From contig NZ_CP109999.1 of the NCBI RefSeq assembly GCF_025947145.1, forward strand, positions 744,001 to 808,000: a stretch of 64,000 bases of DNA, read 5' to 3'. The position numbers and the translations under genes were made by a program. The DNA is from Flavobacterium sp. N1994. GTDB lineage: Bacteria > Bacteroidota > Bacteroidia > Flavobacteriales > Flavobacteriaceae. Shown here piece after piece: positions 53,628 to 63,786 of the stretch; within the stretch, counting starts at the first letter, position 1, and each line of letters opens with the position of its first letter. The notes under the pieces were generated by a model. That model was given only the letters and a program-made list of their open reading frames with translations, ran no database searches and was not told the DNA's origin.

Positions 53628-54197
53628 ATGAAAGTTTATACTAAAACTGGCGACACTGGAACCACAGCTCTTTTCGGAGGCACTCGAGTTCCAAAACACC
53701 ATATCCGAATTGAAAGTTATGGTACCGTTGACGAACTTAATTCCCATATCGGACTTATTCGCGATCAAGACATCGATGTTTTATACAAAAATGTGCTGAT
53801 AGAAATACAAGATCGATTATTCACTGTGGGAGCCATTCTTGCCACACCACCCGAAAAAGAAGTTTTAAAAAACGGTCAGCCTCGTTTAAACATCAATCGC
53901 ATTTCTGAAGAAGATATAGCATTCCTTGAAAGTAAAATTGATGTAATGGATACTGCTTTGCCACCCATGACACACTTTGTCTTGCCAGGCGGTCACACTA
54001 CTGTGTCATATTGTCACATAGCACGCTGTGTATGCCGTAGAGCGGAGCGTTTAGCAGTCCATTTGCATGAGTTAGAGCCTACGGATGAGTTAGTAATTAA
54101 ATACTTAAACCGACTTTCTGACTACCTTTTTGTCTTGGCACGGAAGTTGTCCTTTGACCTGCAAGCGGATGAAGTACCATGGATTCCGAGGAAGTAA
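53628..54197 (+). CDS. Cob(I)alamin adenosyltransferase, PduO type
   Basis: The 189-residue protein matches the PduO/MMAB family from its first residues: VYTKTGDTGTTALFGGTRVP (ATP-binding), SYGTVDELNSHIGL, then FVLPGGH, HIARCVCRRAER and NRLSDYLFVLAR. It adds the 5'-deoxyadenosyl group to cobalamin to make coenzyme B12. No other cobalamin gene is close. It is monocistronic, with a probable promoter in the 164-bp gap. Confidence 0.94.
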   Translation: MKVYTKTGDTGTTALFGGTRVPKHHIRIESYGTVDELNSHIGLIRDQDIDVLYKNVLIEIQDRLFTVGAILATPPEKEVLKNGQPRLNINRISEEDIAFLESKIDVMDTALPPMTHFVLPGGHTTVSYCHIARCVCRRAERLAVHLHELEPTDELVIKYLNRLSDYLFVLARKLSFDLQADEVPWIPRK

Positions 54198-54351
54198 GCA
54201 GTCACAGTTTTCAGTGTTCAGTTTCTCCCAACTGAGATTGAGATTGAATACTCAAAAGGACGTTCTTAAACATATTTAAAAATAAATCAAAAAAAACTTG
54301 ACTTTTTCAGTATTAAATTTATTTTTGCATTAAATTAAAAATCGATAGAAG

Positions 54352-54573
54352 ATGTATTGGACATTAGAATTAGCATCGTATTTAAGCGATGCCCCTTGGC
54401 CAGCAACCAAAGATGAACTTATTGACTATGCTATAAGAACTGGTGCTCCACTTGAAGTAGTAGAAAATTTACAGTCTATAGAAGATGAAGGTGAAATCTA
54501 TGAATCTATGGAAGAAATTTGGCCAGATTATCCAACCGACGAAGATTATCTTTGGAATGAGGATGAATATTAA
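54352..54573 (+). CDS. DUF2795 domain protein
   Basis: This 73-residue acidic protein matches DUF2795: [32 protein letters not shown] and [15 protein letters not shown]. The family is widespread in Bacteroidota and has no known function. It is followed by a terminator-like hairpin and then the secA promoter. Confidence 0.85.
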   Translation: MYWTLELASYLSDAPWPATKDELIDYAIRTGAPLEVVENLQSIEDEGEIYESMEEIWPDYPTDEDYLWNEDEY

Positions 54574-54593
54574 AAAATAAACAATTACAAGAG

Positions 54594-54619
54594 AAAAAAA
54601 GTCCATTTCGGGCTTTTTT
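54594..54619 (+). terminator. Terminator between the DUF2795 gene and secA
   Basis: A run of A, GTCC, a 5-nt loop, GGGC and a run of T form a stem with flanking A-T pairs. The T-run passes directly into the secA promoter. Confidence 0.7.
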
Positions 54620-54625
54620 TTTGTT

Positions 54626-54633
54626 TAAATTTG
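54626..54633 (+). promoter_or_regulatory. Probable -7 box of secA
   Basis: TAAATTTG matches TAnnTTTG and lies 32 bp upstream of the ATG at 54666, directly after the terminator T-run. Confidence 0.5.
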
Positions 54634-54665
54634 CACACCCTTTAAAAATAAAATACAAACCCATT

Positions 54666-57600
54666 ATGAGTTTCATTAATAGTATTATCAAAGCTTTTGT
54701 AGGCGACAAATCTCAAAAAGATGTCAAAGCTACACAACCTTATATCAACAAAATAAAAGCTTTAGAACCAGCATTAGCAGCACTTTCTCATGACGAACTT
54801 CGTGCTAAAACAGCTGAATTTAAAGAAAAAATAAAACAAGCTCGTGCTAAACAAGATGCTGAGATTGAAGCCAAAAAAATAGAAGCTGAAAATACAGCTG
54901 ATATCGATTTAAGAGAAGATATCTACAATGCTATTGACGCTTTAGAAAAAGAGGCTTATGAAATCTCTGAAAAAGTTTTAATGGAAATTCTTCCAGAAGC
55001 TTTTGCAGTAATAAAAGAAACGGCAAAACGTTTCAAAGAAAATTCAACCATTACAGTTACTTCAACTGAAAAAGATAGAGAACTTTCGGCTACAAAACCT
55101 TACATTACTTTAGTGGGTGACCAAACCAATTGGGCCAACCAATGGAATGCTGCTGGGAAAGAAATTACTTGGGATATGATTCACTATGACGTTCAGTTGA
55201 TTGGTGGTATCGTTTTACACGAAGGCAAAATTGCCGAAATGCAAACGGGTGAAGGAAAAACTTTGGTAGCAACACTCCCTCTTTACTTAAATGCCTTGAC
55301 TGGAAATGGTGTTCACTTAGTAACTGTAAATGACTACTTAGCCAAACGTGATAGTACCTGGAAAGCACCTCTATTTGAATTCCACGGATTAACAGTAGAC
55401 TGTATTGACAATCATTCACCAAACTCAGATGCTCGTAGAAAAGCTTACGAAGCTGATATTACTTACGGTACCAATAACGAATTTGGTTTTGATTACTTGC
55501 GTGATAATATGGCGCATTCTCCAGAAGATTTGGTTCAAAGAAAACATAACTATGCGATTGTCGATGAAGTCGATTCGGTATTGATTGATGATGCTCGTAC
55601 CCCATTGATTATTTCTGGTCCAGTTGCTGATGGCGATCGTCATGAATTCAACGAATTGAAACCAAAAATCGAAAATCTTTATAATTTGCAACGTCAATTG
55701 GCTAACGGATTTTTGACCGAAGCTAAACGTTTGTTCAAAGAAGGGAATATGAAAGATGCTGGTTTCCAATTATTGAGAGCCTATAGAGCATTGCCTAAAA
55801 ATAAAGCCTTAATCAAATTCTTGAGTGAAGAAGGCGTTAAACAATTACTTCAAAAAACAGAAAATGAATACATGTCAGACAACAATCGTAAGATGCCTGA
55901 AGTTGACGAAGCCTTGTATTTTGTTATCGAAGAAAAAAATAACCAAGTAGATTTGTCGGATAACGGAATCAAATTCCTTTCTAAAGATACGGATGATAAG
56001 TTCTTCGTTTTGCCCGATATCGGAACTGAGATTGCTAATATCGAAAAACAAAATTTAGAAAAAGATAAAGAAGCAGAAGCCAAAGAAAGATTGTTCCAAG
56101 ATTTTGCTATCAAATCTGAGAGAATTCATACGCTTACTCAGTTACTAAAAGCTTACGCCTTATTCGAAAAAGACGTAGAATACGTAATCATGGACAATAA
56201 GATTTTAATTGTTGATGAGCAAACCGGTCGTATTATGGACGGTCGTCGTTATTCTGATGGATTACACCAAGCCATTGAAGCTAAAGAAAGTGTAACTATT
56301 GAAGCAGCTACACAAACTTTCGCAACCATTACACTTCAAAACTACTTCCGTATGTACAGCAAATTAGCGGGTATGACGGGAACAGCTGTTACTGAAGCTG
56401 GTGAGCTATGGGAAATTTACAAGTTAGACGTTGTTGAAATTCCAACTAATAGAGGAATGTCACGTGTGGATAAAGAAGATTTAATTTACCGTTCGGTGCG
56501 TGAGAAATTCAACGCGGTAATTGAAGATGTAACCCAATTATCCCAAGCCGGAAGACCCGTTTTGATTGGAACAACCTCTGTTGAAATTTCAGAATTATTA
56601 AGTCGAATGCTGAAAATACGTGGTGTAAATCACAATGTATTGAATGCAAAAATGCACAAACAAGAAGCGCAAATCGTAGAAGAAGCTGGTAAACCTGGCG
56701 TAGTAACTATCGCTACCAATATGGCCGGTCGTGGAACTGATATTAAGTTAACACCCGAAGTAAAAGCCGCTGGTGGATTGGCTATCATTGGTACAGAACG
56801 TCACGATTCACGTCGTGTAGACCGTCAGTTACGTGGTCGTGCAGGTCGTCAAGGAGATCCAGGAAGTTCACAATTTTATGTGTCTTTGGAAGATAACTTA
56901 ATGCGTTTGTTTGGTTCAGACAGAGTAGCCAAAATCATGGACAGAATGGGATTGAAAGAAGGAGAAGTTATCCAACATTCGATGATGACTAAATCTATTG
57001 AACGAGCTCAGAAAAAAGTAGAAGAAAACAATTTTGGTACCCGTAAACGTTTGCTTGAATATGATGATGTAATGAATGCGCAACGTGAAGTGGTATACAA
57101 ACGCCGTCGTCATGCTTTGCACGGAGAACGATTGAAATTAGATATTGCGAATATGATGTATGACACTTGCGAATTAATTGTAAGTGAAAACAAAAACAAA
57201 AAAGATTTCAAAAACTTTGAATTTGAATTAATCCGTTATTTCTCTATAACCTCTCCAATTACAGAAAGTGAGTTTGACAAACTATCTGAAATGGAAATCA
57301 CAGGTAAAGTATACAAAGCTACTTTAGCCTATTATACTGAAAAAACAGAAAGAAGTGCTCGTGAAGCATTACCAATTATAACGGATGTATATAAAAATGA
57401 AGGCAATCAATTTGAACGCATCATCGTACCGTTTTCGGATGGTATTAAGAGTTTGAATGTGGTTACCGATTTGAAAAAAGCTTATGAAACACAAGGTGCT
57501 CAATTAGTAGCCGACTTTGAGAAAAACATCACTCTAGCTATTGTAGATGAAGCTTGGAAAAAACATTTACGCAAAATGGATGAATTGAAACAATCGGTTC

Positions 57601-58013
57601 AGCTAGCAGTTCATGAGCAAAAAGATCCATTACTTATCTACAAATTAGAAGCCTTCAACTTGTTTAGAAGCATGTTAGACGGAGTGAATAAAGAGGTGAT
57701 TTCGTTCTTATTCAAAGGGGATTTACCACAGCAAAACAATAGTATTCAGGAAGCACGACAAGTACGTGAAAAACAAAATTACACGGAAAGCAAAGATGAA
57801 ATTCAAAGCAGTGAAAGTGCCAATCGTGAAGCCAGTCAAGCCGCTTCGCAACGACCACAAGTTACTGAAACCATTGTAAGAGATGCTCCGAAAATCAACC
57901 GTAATGACAATGTTACTATTAAACATGTTATGAGCGGAAAAACGGAAACCATGAAATACAAAAAAGCAGAAAGCATGATTGCTTCTGGAGAATGGGTTTT
58001 GGTTCAAGAATAA
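54666..58013 (+). CDS. secA: Preprotein translocase ATPase SecA
   Basis: The protein has 1115 residues from ATG 54666 (a frame opening at 54621 adds 15 unsupported residues). It drives export through SecYEG. Walker A is QTGEGKT (about residue 193), the DEAD-like motif is [16 protein letters not shown] (about 298), and the second nucleotide-binding fold has [11 protein letters not shown] and [18 protein letters not shown]. It is larger than the usual 900 residues because of insertions before Walker A and between the two folds (about 350-460). The C-terminal tail has no Cys-rich zinc motif; it ends in [19 protein letters not shown]. Confidence 0.97.
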   Translation: MSFINSIIKAFVGDKSQKDVKATQPYINKIKALEPALAALSHDELRAKTAEFKEKIKQARAKQDAEIEAKKIEAENTADIDLREDIYNAIDALEKEAYEISEKVLMEILPEAFAVIKETAKRFKENSTITVTSTEKDRELSATKPYITLVGDQTNWANQWNAAGKEITWDMIHYDVQLIGGIVLHEGKIAEMQTGEGKTLVATLPLYLNALTGNGVHLVTVNDYLAKRDSTWKAPLFEFHGLTVDCIDNHSPNSDARRKAYEADITYGTNNEFGFDYLRDNMAHSPEDLVQRKHNYAIVDEVDSVLIDDARTPLIISGPVADGDRHEFNELKPKIENLYNLQRQLANGFLTEAKRLFKEGNMKDAGFQLLRAYRALPKNKALIKFLSEEGVKQLLQKTENEYMSDNNRKMPEVDEALYFVIEEKNNQVDLSDNGIKFLSKDTDDKFFVLPDIGTEIANIEKQNLEKDKEAEAKERLFQDFAIKSERIHTLTQLLKAYALFEKDVEYVIMDNKILIVDEQTGRIMDGRRYSDGLHQAIEAKESVTIEAATQTFATITLQNYFRMYSKLAGMTGTAVTEAGELWEIYKLDVVEIPTNRGMSRVDKEDLIYRSVREKFNAVIEDVTQLSQAGRPVLIGTTSVEISELLSRMLKIRGVNHNVLNAKMHKQEAQIVEEAGKPGVVTIATNMAGRGTDIKLTPEVKAAGGLAIIGTERHDSRRVDRQLRGRAGRQGDPGSSQFYVSLEDNLMRLFGSDRVAKIMDRMGLKEGEVIQHSMMTKSIERAQKKVEENNFGTRKRLLEYDDVMNAQREVVYKRRRHALHGERLKLDIANMMYDTCELIVSENKNKKDFKNFEFELIRYFSITSPITESEFDKLSEMEITGKVYKATLAYYTEKTERSAREALPIITDVYKNEGNQFERIIVPFSDGIKSLNVVTDLKKAYETQGAQLVADFEKNITLAIVDEAWKKHLRKMDELKQSVQLAVHEQKDPLLIYKLEAFNLFRSMLDGVNKEVISFLFKGDLPQQNNSIQEARQVREKQNYTESKDEIQSSESANREASQAASQRPQVTETIVRDAPKINRNDNVTIKHVMSGKTETMKYKKAESMIASGEWVLVQE

Positions 58014-58241
58014 ATTTCAGTTCCTAGATTTTTAAATAGAATCCTCAATAGTGAAAGCTGTTGGGGATTTTTTATAGTATCAAAAACTGTGAATTATATA
58101 AATCTATTCCAGAATTATATAATTTAGTTTAAGTGCAGTACAATATATTTGCGCCGTCAAATAAAGTTTCTATAAAAGAATAAGAAAAGCTATTAGATTT
58201 CAAAAGTCTCTTCCTTTTTCATAACACAATTCACATTTACA
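58014..58241. other. Intergenic region between secA and the AraC gene
   Basis: It contains the terminator at 58040-58076. The remaining 165 bp are AT-rich; I see no gene in it. Confidence 0.6.
58040..58076 (+). terminator. secA terminator (first of two near-identical copies)
   Basis: AATCCTCAA pairs with TTGGGGATT around a loop containing TAGTGAAAGCTG, followed by a T-run. Almost the same sequence appears again at 58828-58863. Confidence 0.8.
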
Positions 58242-58805
58242 TTGAAAATACACATTAAATATATGGTTTCACTGCGTTGTAAAATGGCAGTAAAAGAAGA
58301 ATTAGACAAATTAAAATTAGCTTTTACCACTATTGATTTAGGGGAAGTGGTACTCAGAAAAAACATCCATGCTGATGATAGAGAATTACTTCGCAAAGCC
58401 TTATTAAAAAAGGGACTAGAATTAATGGATGATAAAAAATCTATGCTCATAGAACGAACAAAAAACGTAATTGTAGAACTGATTCATTACGCAGAAAAAC
58501 ATCCCAAAGTAAATTTCTCAGAATATTTGAGTAAAGAATTAGACTATAATTATACTCATCTTGCTAATCTTTTTTCAGAAGTTACTGGAACTACCATAGT
58601 CAATTATATTATTCTGAATAAAATAGAGCGTGTGAAAGAATTGCTCTTGTATGATGAATTATCACTAACTGAAATAAGTTACTTAATGGAATACAGTAGC
58701 GTTTCCCATTTGTCAAACCAATTTAAAAAAGTGACTGGACTAACACCAACCTATTTTAAAGAAATTAAAAATTACAAAAAACGTATTCAATTAGAAGAAT
58801 TGTAA
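58242..58805 (+). CDS. AraC-family transcriptional regulator
   Basis: The 187-residue protein has an N-terminal half of about 85 residues (KYMVSLRCKMAVKEELDKL, GEVVLRKNIHADDRELLRKA) followed by a C-terminal AraC HTH domain (NFSEYLSKELDYNYTHLANL, LTEISYLMEYSSVSHLSNQF, TGLTPTYFKEI). The same short architecture is common in Flavobacterium. Target genes are unknown. It is bracketed by two near-identical terminator sequences. Confidence 0.9.
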   Translation: MKIHIKYMVSLRCKMAVKEELDKLKLAFTTIDLGEVVLRKNIHADDRELLRKALLKKGLELMDDKKSMLIERTKNVIVELIHYAEKHPKVNFSEYLSKELDYNYTHLANLFSEVTGTTIVNYIILNKIERVKELLLYDELSLTEISYLMEYSSVSHLSNQFKKVTGLTPTYFKEIKNYKKRIQLEEL

Positions 58806-58827
58806 AAAACAGTTAACAATAAATCCA

Positions 58828-58863
58828 ATCCCCAATAGTGAATGCTGTTGGGGATTTTTTATA
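58828..58863 (+). terminator. Terminator after the AraC gene (second near-identical copy)
   Basis: ATCCCCAA(TAG) pairs with (CTG)TTGGGGAT around a short loop, followed by TTTTTT. The stem is longer than in the copy at 58040-58076. Confidence 0.85.
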
Positions 58864-58883
58864 CCAATTCAAAATATTTTATT

Positions 58884-58891
58884 TAAATTTG
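58884..58891 (+). promoter_or_regulatory. Possible -7 box of the arylsulfotransferase gene
   Basis: TAAATTTG matches TAnnTTTG but is only 12 bp before the ATG at 58904, so the transcript would have a very short leader. Confidence 0.4.
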
Positions 58892-58903
58892 GTAAAAAAG
58901 CTT

Positions 58904-60517
58904 ATGAAAAAAATTACACTGCTATTCGTTTTCATATCGCTATCTAGCTTAGCACAACCTACTACAATTGGATTACTTTATCATGATGCTAATGTTTCTG
59001 ATGGGTATACCCTATTCACACCTTTACTTAACAATGAAACCTTTCTAATTAATTCTTGTGGTGAAAAAGTAAATCAATGGACATTTACCGAAATCCCTGG
59101 AGCCACTTGTTATTTACTTACTAATGGTAATTTATTACGCGCAGGGAAAGATCATATTGAAATCAGAGATTGGAACAACAATATAGTTTGGAGTTATGCT
59201 ACCACTGCAAACGGAATTCAACAACATCATGATATAGAGCCTTTGCCCAATGGAAATGTTTTATGTATCGTTGCTGATCAAACGCCACTTGCTGAAATGA
59301 CATCCCTAGGAAGAAATCCAGCGATTACTTCAGCTACTATGAAGTTAGAAAAAATAATTGAATTACATCCCGTTGGAACAAACGATGCCACCATTGTATG
59401 GGAATGGAAATTTAAAGATCATTTTATTCAAGATTTTGATTCTACTAAATTGAATTTTGGTGTGGTTATAGATCATCCCGAATTGTTAGATGTTAATTAT
59501 AACAATGGCAACACTGTCGATTGGATACATTCTAATGGAATAGATTATAATGCAGCTTTAGATCAAATTTTGATTTCAAGTCGACATCTAAATGAAATAT
59601 ACATCATAGACCACAGTACCACAACAGCACAAGCAGCTGGACATACTGGAGGGAATTCAAATCAAGGAGGTGATTTTTTATGGCGATGGGGAAATCCAGA
59701 AGTATACCGTCAAGGAACGGTTGCCGACAAAAAACTGTTCTTACAACACGATCCAAAATGGGTTGAAAGTGGTTATTTAGATGACGGTAAAATTACTGTA
59801 TTCAATAATGGTGCGCCAAATACAGCTCAAACCTTTACTTCAATAGTTATGCTTCAGCCCGAAATTGTTAATGGTGTTTATATGAAATCAAATAATAAAT
59901 TCAATCCTATAAACTATGATTGGTCATGGAGAGGTTCCATTTTAGGAGTTACGGTTAATGAATCCAAACAATGCGGTACACATAGCTTGCCCAATGGGAA
60001 TATGATCATTAGTGAAGCATCTTTAGGTAGAGTATCAGAAATGACAAAATCAGGAACAATTTTATGGTCTTATATAAATCCAACTGGACCAATAGTGAAC
60101 TCAAATCCAACTTATTATACTCAGTTTACTAACATTACATCTGGTAATAATAGCTTTTTTAGAGCTGAAAAATATCCTGCCAATTATCAAGGGTTTGTTG
60201 GTCACAACATGACTTCTACAACTGGTATTCTTGAAAATACAAACTCAGTTTCTAGTACTTGTGCCTCACTTAACACTTCTATTTTTGATTCTCAGAATGT
60301 AGTTGTTTTAAACCCAATAAAAAATAATACCATCCTATTTAATAAAACGATTGAAGCCGATAGTATTATAATTTATGACATTAACGGAAGAGTAATGTAC
60401 CAACAAAATGCATTTCTAGATAACAAAATTGAACTCAATTTAACTCCAGCTATTTATTTTGTTCAAATTCAACAAGGAGGTGCAATAAAAAAATTAAAAA
60501 TTGTCATTACTCAATAA
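58904..60517 (+). CDS. T9SS-secreted arylsulfotransferase (ASST)-like protein
   Basis: The protein has 537 residues from the ATG at 58904, which gives the signal peptide MKKITLLFVFISLSSLA; the longer frame from 58838 crosses a terminator. The body matches the arylsulfotransferase-like beta-propeller family (GYTLFTPLLNNETFLINSCG, QQHHDIEPLPNGNVLCI, GGDFLWRWGNPEVYRQG, HSLPNGNMIISEASLGR). The last 70 residues form a type A T9SS sorting domain (NPIKNNTILF to the C-terminus). The catalytic His of ASST enzymes could be in QQHHDIEP or CGTHSLP. Sulfo-transfer is inferred from the family. Confidence 0.85.
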   Translation: MKKITLLFVFISLSSLAQPTTIGLLYHDANVSDGYTLFTPLLNNETFLINSCGEKVNQWTFTEIPGATCYLLTNGNLLRAGKDHIEIRDWNNNIVWSYATTANGIQQHHDIEPLPNGNVLCIVADQTPLAEMTSLGRNPAITSATMKLEKIIELHPVGTNDATIVWEWKFKDHFIQDFDSTKLNFGVVIDHPELLDVNYNNGNTVDWIHSNGIDYNAALDQILISSRHLNEIYIIDHSTTTAQAAGHTGGNSNQGGDFLWRWGNPEVYRQGTVADKKLFLQHDPKWVESGYLDDGKITVFNNGAPNTAQTFTSIVMLQPEIVNGVYMKSNNKFNPINYDWSWRGSILGVTVNESKQCGTHSLPNGNMIISEASLGRVSEMTKSGTILWSYINPTGPIVNSNPTYYTQFTNITSGNNSFFRAEKYPANYQGFVGHNMTSTTGILENTNSVSSTCASLNTSIFDSQNVVVLNPIKNNTILFNKTIEADSIIIYDINGRVMYQQNAFLDNKIELNLTPAIYFVQIQQGGAIKKLKIVITQ

Positions 60518-60523
60518 ATAGAA

Positions 60524-61102
60524 ATGAAAAAACTATTTTCTCTCCTTTTTCTGTTATTCAGTTTAAATGCGCTTACGCAAACGATAAGCAGTTTACAATT
60601 GGCAACAAAAAAGTTCTATGAAGTCAATTATTTAATGGATTTTGAAACTGTAGCTTCCCTTTCTTATCCGAAAATCGCAGAAAAAAGTGGCCCCGAAAAG
60701 TTTCTTGAAAACCTAGAAAACCATTATGAGAATCCTGAATTTCGTTTACGATTGCAATTAGAAACTGTTCCTTTTCAATTTAGTATCATAAAGACAATTC
60801 AAGGCAAATCGTTTTGTGTAATTACTTGTCGTAATCCGATGCGATACTTTTTTGAAACTAAATTAACTACTGAAACTGCAACAGAAAAAGCAACCTGGTT
60901 AAAGGAAATCAATAAAACCAAAGAAGTTACGTTTGAACCCAACAGAAATAGTTTTAACGTGAAGAAAATAAGCACTTTTGTCGCAGTTATAGATGAGACC
61001 ACTAACAAAGAATGGAAGTTTTTCAATTTTGACATGGCAACACAATATGATCTTTTTGAAGTATGCTTCGGAAAAGACACTAAAAAAGAATTGGGTTTAT
61101 AA
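60524..61102 (+). CDS. Hypothetical exported protein
   Basis: The 192-residue protein has a signal peptide (MKKLFSLLFLLFSLNALT, then Q). The remainder is mixed alpha/beta (YLMDFETVASLSYPKIAEKS, ITCRNPMRYFFETKL, NKEWKFFNFDMATQYDLFEV) with no recognised family. It starts 6 bp after the ASST-like gene and is probably in its operon. Confidence 0.78.
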   Translation: MKKLFSLLFLLFSLNALTQTISSLQLATKKFYEVNYLMDFETVASLSYPKIAEKSGPEKFLENLENHYENPEFRLRLQLETVPFQFSIIKTIQGKSFCVITCRNPMRYFFETKLTTETATEKATWLKEINKTKEVTFEPNRNSFNVKKISTFVAVIDETTNKEWKFFNFDMATQYDLFEVCFGKDTKKELGL

Positions 61103-61159
61103 AAAATAGTATTTACCTTTACTTATCTTAATTAATAACCAAACTAAAAACAATATACC

Positions 61160-61270
61160 ATGGCAAAAGGAAAAGATGTTCAGAAAGCCGCAAAAAAAGA
61201 GCCTCTGAAGACGGCAAAAGAAAAGAAAGCGGAAAAGCGTGATAAAAAAAACAGTCCTAAAAGAGATTAA
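61160..61270 (+). CDS. Very basic 36-residue protein
   Basis: The frame codes for a lysine-rich protein that starts MAKGKDVQKAAKKEPLKTAK and ends NSPKRD. It is followed by a terminator a few bases later. Similar tiny basic proteins appear in Bacteroidota genomes, but I know no function; nucleic-acid binding is an inference from charge. The start has no strong ribosome-binding site, as is normal for this phylum. Confidence 0.65.
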   Translation: MAKGKDVQKAAKKEPLKTAKEKKAEKRDKKNSPKRD

Positions 61271-61274
61271 AGTA

Positions 61275-61305
61275 AAAACCATCTAGTACAAAATTAGATG
61301 GTTTT
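61275..61305 (+). terminator. Terminator, possibly bidirectional
   Basis: AAAACCATCTA and TAGATGGTTTT form an 11-bp stem around a 9-nt loop, with T-rich sequence on both sides. It serves the basic-protein gene and possibly the RCC1 gene on the other strand. Confidence 0.8.
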
Positions 61306-61353
61306 ATTTTTATAGTCTTTCAGTATTTTCTCTCCGAAAGAATATGTTTATGT

Positions 61354-62283
61354 TTAGTTGTTTTTTATAATTTTTGCTGTTACAGTACCTTTTTCAGTTA
61401 TTATTTTTAAAAAATAGACGCCTGCCTGCACCCTTTCCAAACTTATAGTTGCACTTGTTTCGTTATGCTTATCCATTTGAATGACTCTACCATTACAATC
61501 GATAATTATAGTTTGCAGTATAGCCTCATTTCCCTCAATTGTTAGATTAGCAGCAACCGGATTAGGGTATATTTTAAAGTTATTTTCAGGTATAATGGTT
61601 TCAGTTGCCAAAGTTGCAGGGCAAACAATAGCAGTAGGTAGATATCTATTAATAGTTGTTCCATCGCCTAATTGTCCCCATTTATTGTATCCCCAAACCC
61701 ACAGCGAACCATCGGTTTTTAAAGCACTCGTAAATTCTGGTTTGCCGCTAATTTTATCCCAGTTGGTATTGGTATCAATTTGGATGGGTATGTTTTTACC
61801 AACATTTGTTCCATCGCCTAATTGTCCCGATGCATTAAATCCCCAAGCCCAAAGGGTGCCATCGGTTGTTAATGATAGGATGTGGTCATAACCATCAACA
61901 ATAGTTATCCAATTTGAGTTGGTTCCAATTTGGGTTGGAATGTATTTATCAACATAAGTTCCATCTCCTAATAACCCATCATGATTATGTCCCCAGCCCC
62001 AAAGGGTACCATCGGATTTTATCGCAAGGGTATGGCCCGAACCAGCACTTATTCTACTCCAATGAGTATCCGTGCCAATTTGGGCAGGTATAGATCTAGA
62101 GATTGTTGTCCCATCTCCCAAAGCTCCGATGAAATTACCGCCCCATGACCATAGTGTGCCATCGGTTTTTATTGCAATTTCATAAAAAACTCCGGAACTA
62201 ATTTCCTTAAAGCATTGCCCAATGGCGAAATGATTTACAAATAAGAACAACACTATGGTAATCTTCAGGTAACTTTTTTTCAT
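61354..62283 (-). CDS. RCC1-repeat protein with T9SS sorting domain
   Basis: The protein has 309 residues from ATG 62283, which gives the signal peptide MKKSYLKITIVLFLFVNHFA; an ATG ten codons upstream is less likely. It has four RCC1/BNR-like repeats (for example LAIKSDGTLWGWGHNHDGLL and LKTDGSLWVWGYNKWGQLGD) at about residues 40-215, then a type A T9SS C-terminal sorting domain (FKIYPNPVAANLTIEG to the end). RCC1 propellers normally have seven blades; four may form a partial propeller or need partners. It is probably surface-exposed. Confidence 0.87.
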   Translation of the reverse strand: MKKSYLKITIVLFLFVNHFAIGQCFKEISSGVFYEIAIKTDGTLWSWGGNFIGALGDGTTISRSIPAQIGTDTHWSRISAGSGHTLAIKSDGTLWGWGHNHDGLLGDGTYVDKYIPTQIGTNSNWITIVDGYDHILSLTTDGTLWAWGFNASGQLGDGTNVGKNIPIQIDTNTNWDKISGKPEFTSALKTDGSLWVWGYNKWGQLGDGTTINRYLPTAIVCPATLATETIIPENNFKIYPNPVAANLTIEGNEAILQTIIIDCNGRVIQMDKHNETSATISLERVQAGVYFLKIITEKGTVTAKIIKNN

Positions 62284-62325
62284 AGCTTTAAATTTATCAG
62301 GAATTCTTTCCATGTTTATCTTGAA

Positions 62326-63729
62326 TTAGACTTCATCCGGGAAAATCTTTCCTGGATTGAGGATGTTGTTGTGATCAAAGACACGCTTTATGCTTTCCAT
62401 CAGTTCCAAATGGGTTTTGGAAAAGGCAATATCCATATAGTTCTTTTGTACAAATCCAATACCGTGTTCGCCAGAAAGAGTTCCTTTTAACGAAACCGTC
62501 AACTCAAATATTTCGCGAATTCCGACTGGAACTTGTGTTTGCCAATTATCATCGGTCATATCTCCTTTAATAATATTAACGTGTAAATTGCCATCGCCAG
62601 CATGACCATAGCAAACGGACTTGAAACCATACTTCGCTCCTATCCTCTTAATTCCCGATAGTAATTCGGGTAACATATATCTTGGTACTACGGTATCTTC
62701 TTCTTTGTAAACAGAATTACTCTTCACCGCTTCTGCCACTGAACGACGCATTTTCCAAAGTGCTGCTTTTTGATCCTCAGTATCGGCAAACAAGACTTCA
62801 TCAATATCAAACTGTTCAACCACTGCCAAAATCTTTTCCGCTTCTTGCATTAAAATCTCTTGATAATTTCCATCCACTTCAATTAGTAAATGGGCTTGAT
62901 GCTCGGGCTTGATAGTCACAGAAATTCCTTCAACATATTGCAATGTCCAATCAATAGCATCGCGTTCCATAAACTCTAAAGCACTCGGCGTAATACCGGC
63001 ACGAAAGATGGCGGAAACCGCTTCACAAGCTTCATTAGCTTTATAAAACGGAACTAACATTAATACATTATAATTATTTTTTGGAATTAATTTTAGCACC
63101 GCTTTGGTAATAACGCCAAGGGTTCCTTCGCTTCCTACCATCAATTGGGTTAAGTTGTATCCGGTTGAATTTTTTAAAGTGTTGGCTCCAGTCCAAATGA
63201 TATCCCCATTTGGTAACACCACTTCTAAATTCAAAACATAATCTTTGGTCACACCATATTTCAAAGCTCTTGCTCCACCAGCATTTTCTGCTATGTTACC
63301 TCCTATCCAACAACTGCCCATACTACTAGGGTCAACTGGATAGAACAACCCTTTTTCAGCAACAGCTTCTCGCAATACTTGATTAATCACTGCTGGTTCA
63401 ACGGTGACTTGAAGATTTTGTTCGTCAATTTCTAGAATTTTATTCAAGCGTTCCATTGACAACCCTATTCCTTCATAAATAGACAAAGCACCACCGCTTA
63501 AACCCGTTCTTGCTCCAATCGGAGTCGTTGGTATTTTATAATCGTTGGCTACTTTTAAGATGGCTGAAATTTCATTAGCATTGGCTGGTTTTACCACTAC
63601 GTTTGGTGGAAAAACATAATCTTCTGTTTCGTCGTGACCGTAAAAGTTACGGGTTTCTTGATCGGTGAAAACAAAAGCATCACCAACTATATTCGTTAAT
63701 TTTTGAAGTATTTCTGGATTGAGAGACAT
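62326..63729 (-). CDS. FAD-linked oxidase (GlcD-like D-2-hydroxyacid dehydrogenase)
   Basis: The 467-residue protein has an N-terminal FAD-binding domain (NVVVKPANANEISAIL, TTPIGARTGLSGGALSIYEG, DPSSMGSCWIGGNIAENAGG) and a C-terminal FAD-oxidase domain (YGHAGDGNLHVNIIKGD, LSGEHGIGFVQKNYM, ILNPGKIFPDE). It oxidises D-2-hydroxy acids such as glycolate or D-lactate. It carries no iron-sulfur segment. The substrate is inferred. It is the first gene of the minus-strand pair with the RCC1 protein, with a 42-bp gap. Confidence 0.92.
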   Translation of the reverse strand: MSLNPEILQKLTNIVGDAFVFTDQETRNFYGHDETEDYVFPPNVVVKPANANEISAILKVANDYKIPTTPIGARTGLSGGALSIYEGIGLSMERLNKILEIDEQNLQVTVEPAVINQVLREAVAEKGLFYPVDPSSMGSCWIGGNIAENAGGARALKYGVTKDYVLNLEVVLPNGDIIWTGANTLKNSTGYNLTQLMVGSEGTLGVITKAVLKLIPKNNYNVLMLVPFYKANEACEAVSAIFRAGITPSALEFMERDAIDWTLQYVEGISVTIKPEHQAHLLIEVDGNYQEILMQEAEKILAVVEQFDIDEVLFADTEDQKAALWKMRRSVAEAVKSNSVYKEEDTVVPRYMLPELLSGIKRIGAKYGFKSVCYGHAGDGNLHVNIIKGDMTDDNWQTQVPVGIREIFELTVSLKGTLSGEHGIGFVQKNYMDIAFSKTHLELMESIKRVFDHNNILNPGKIFPDEV

Positions 63730-63786
63730 TTTATAAAAATTGGTAGGTAAATATAAGGATTACAAAAGGAAAAGACAAATGCTTTT

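Noticed and set aside
58838..58903. Longer N-terminus for the arylsulfotransferase-like protein
   Set aside because: It would start inside the terminator of the AraC gene; the ATG at 58904 gives a typical signal peptide.
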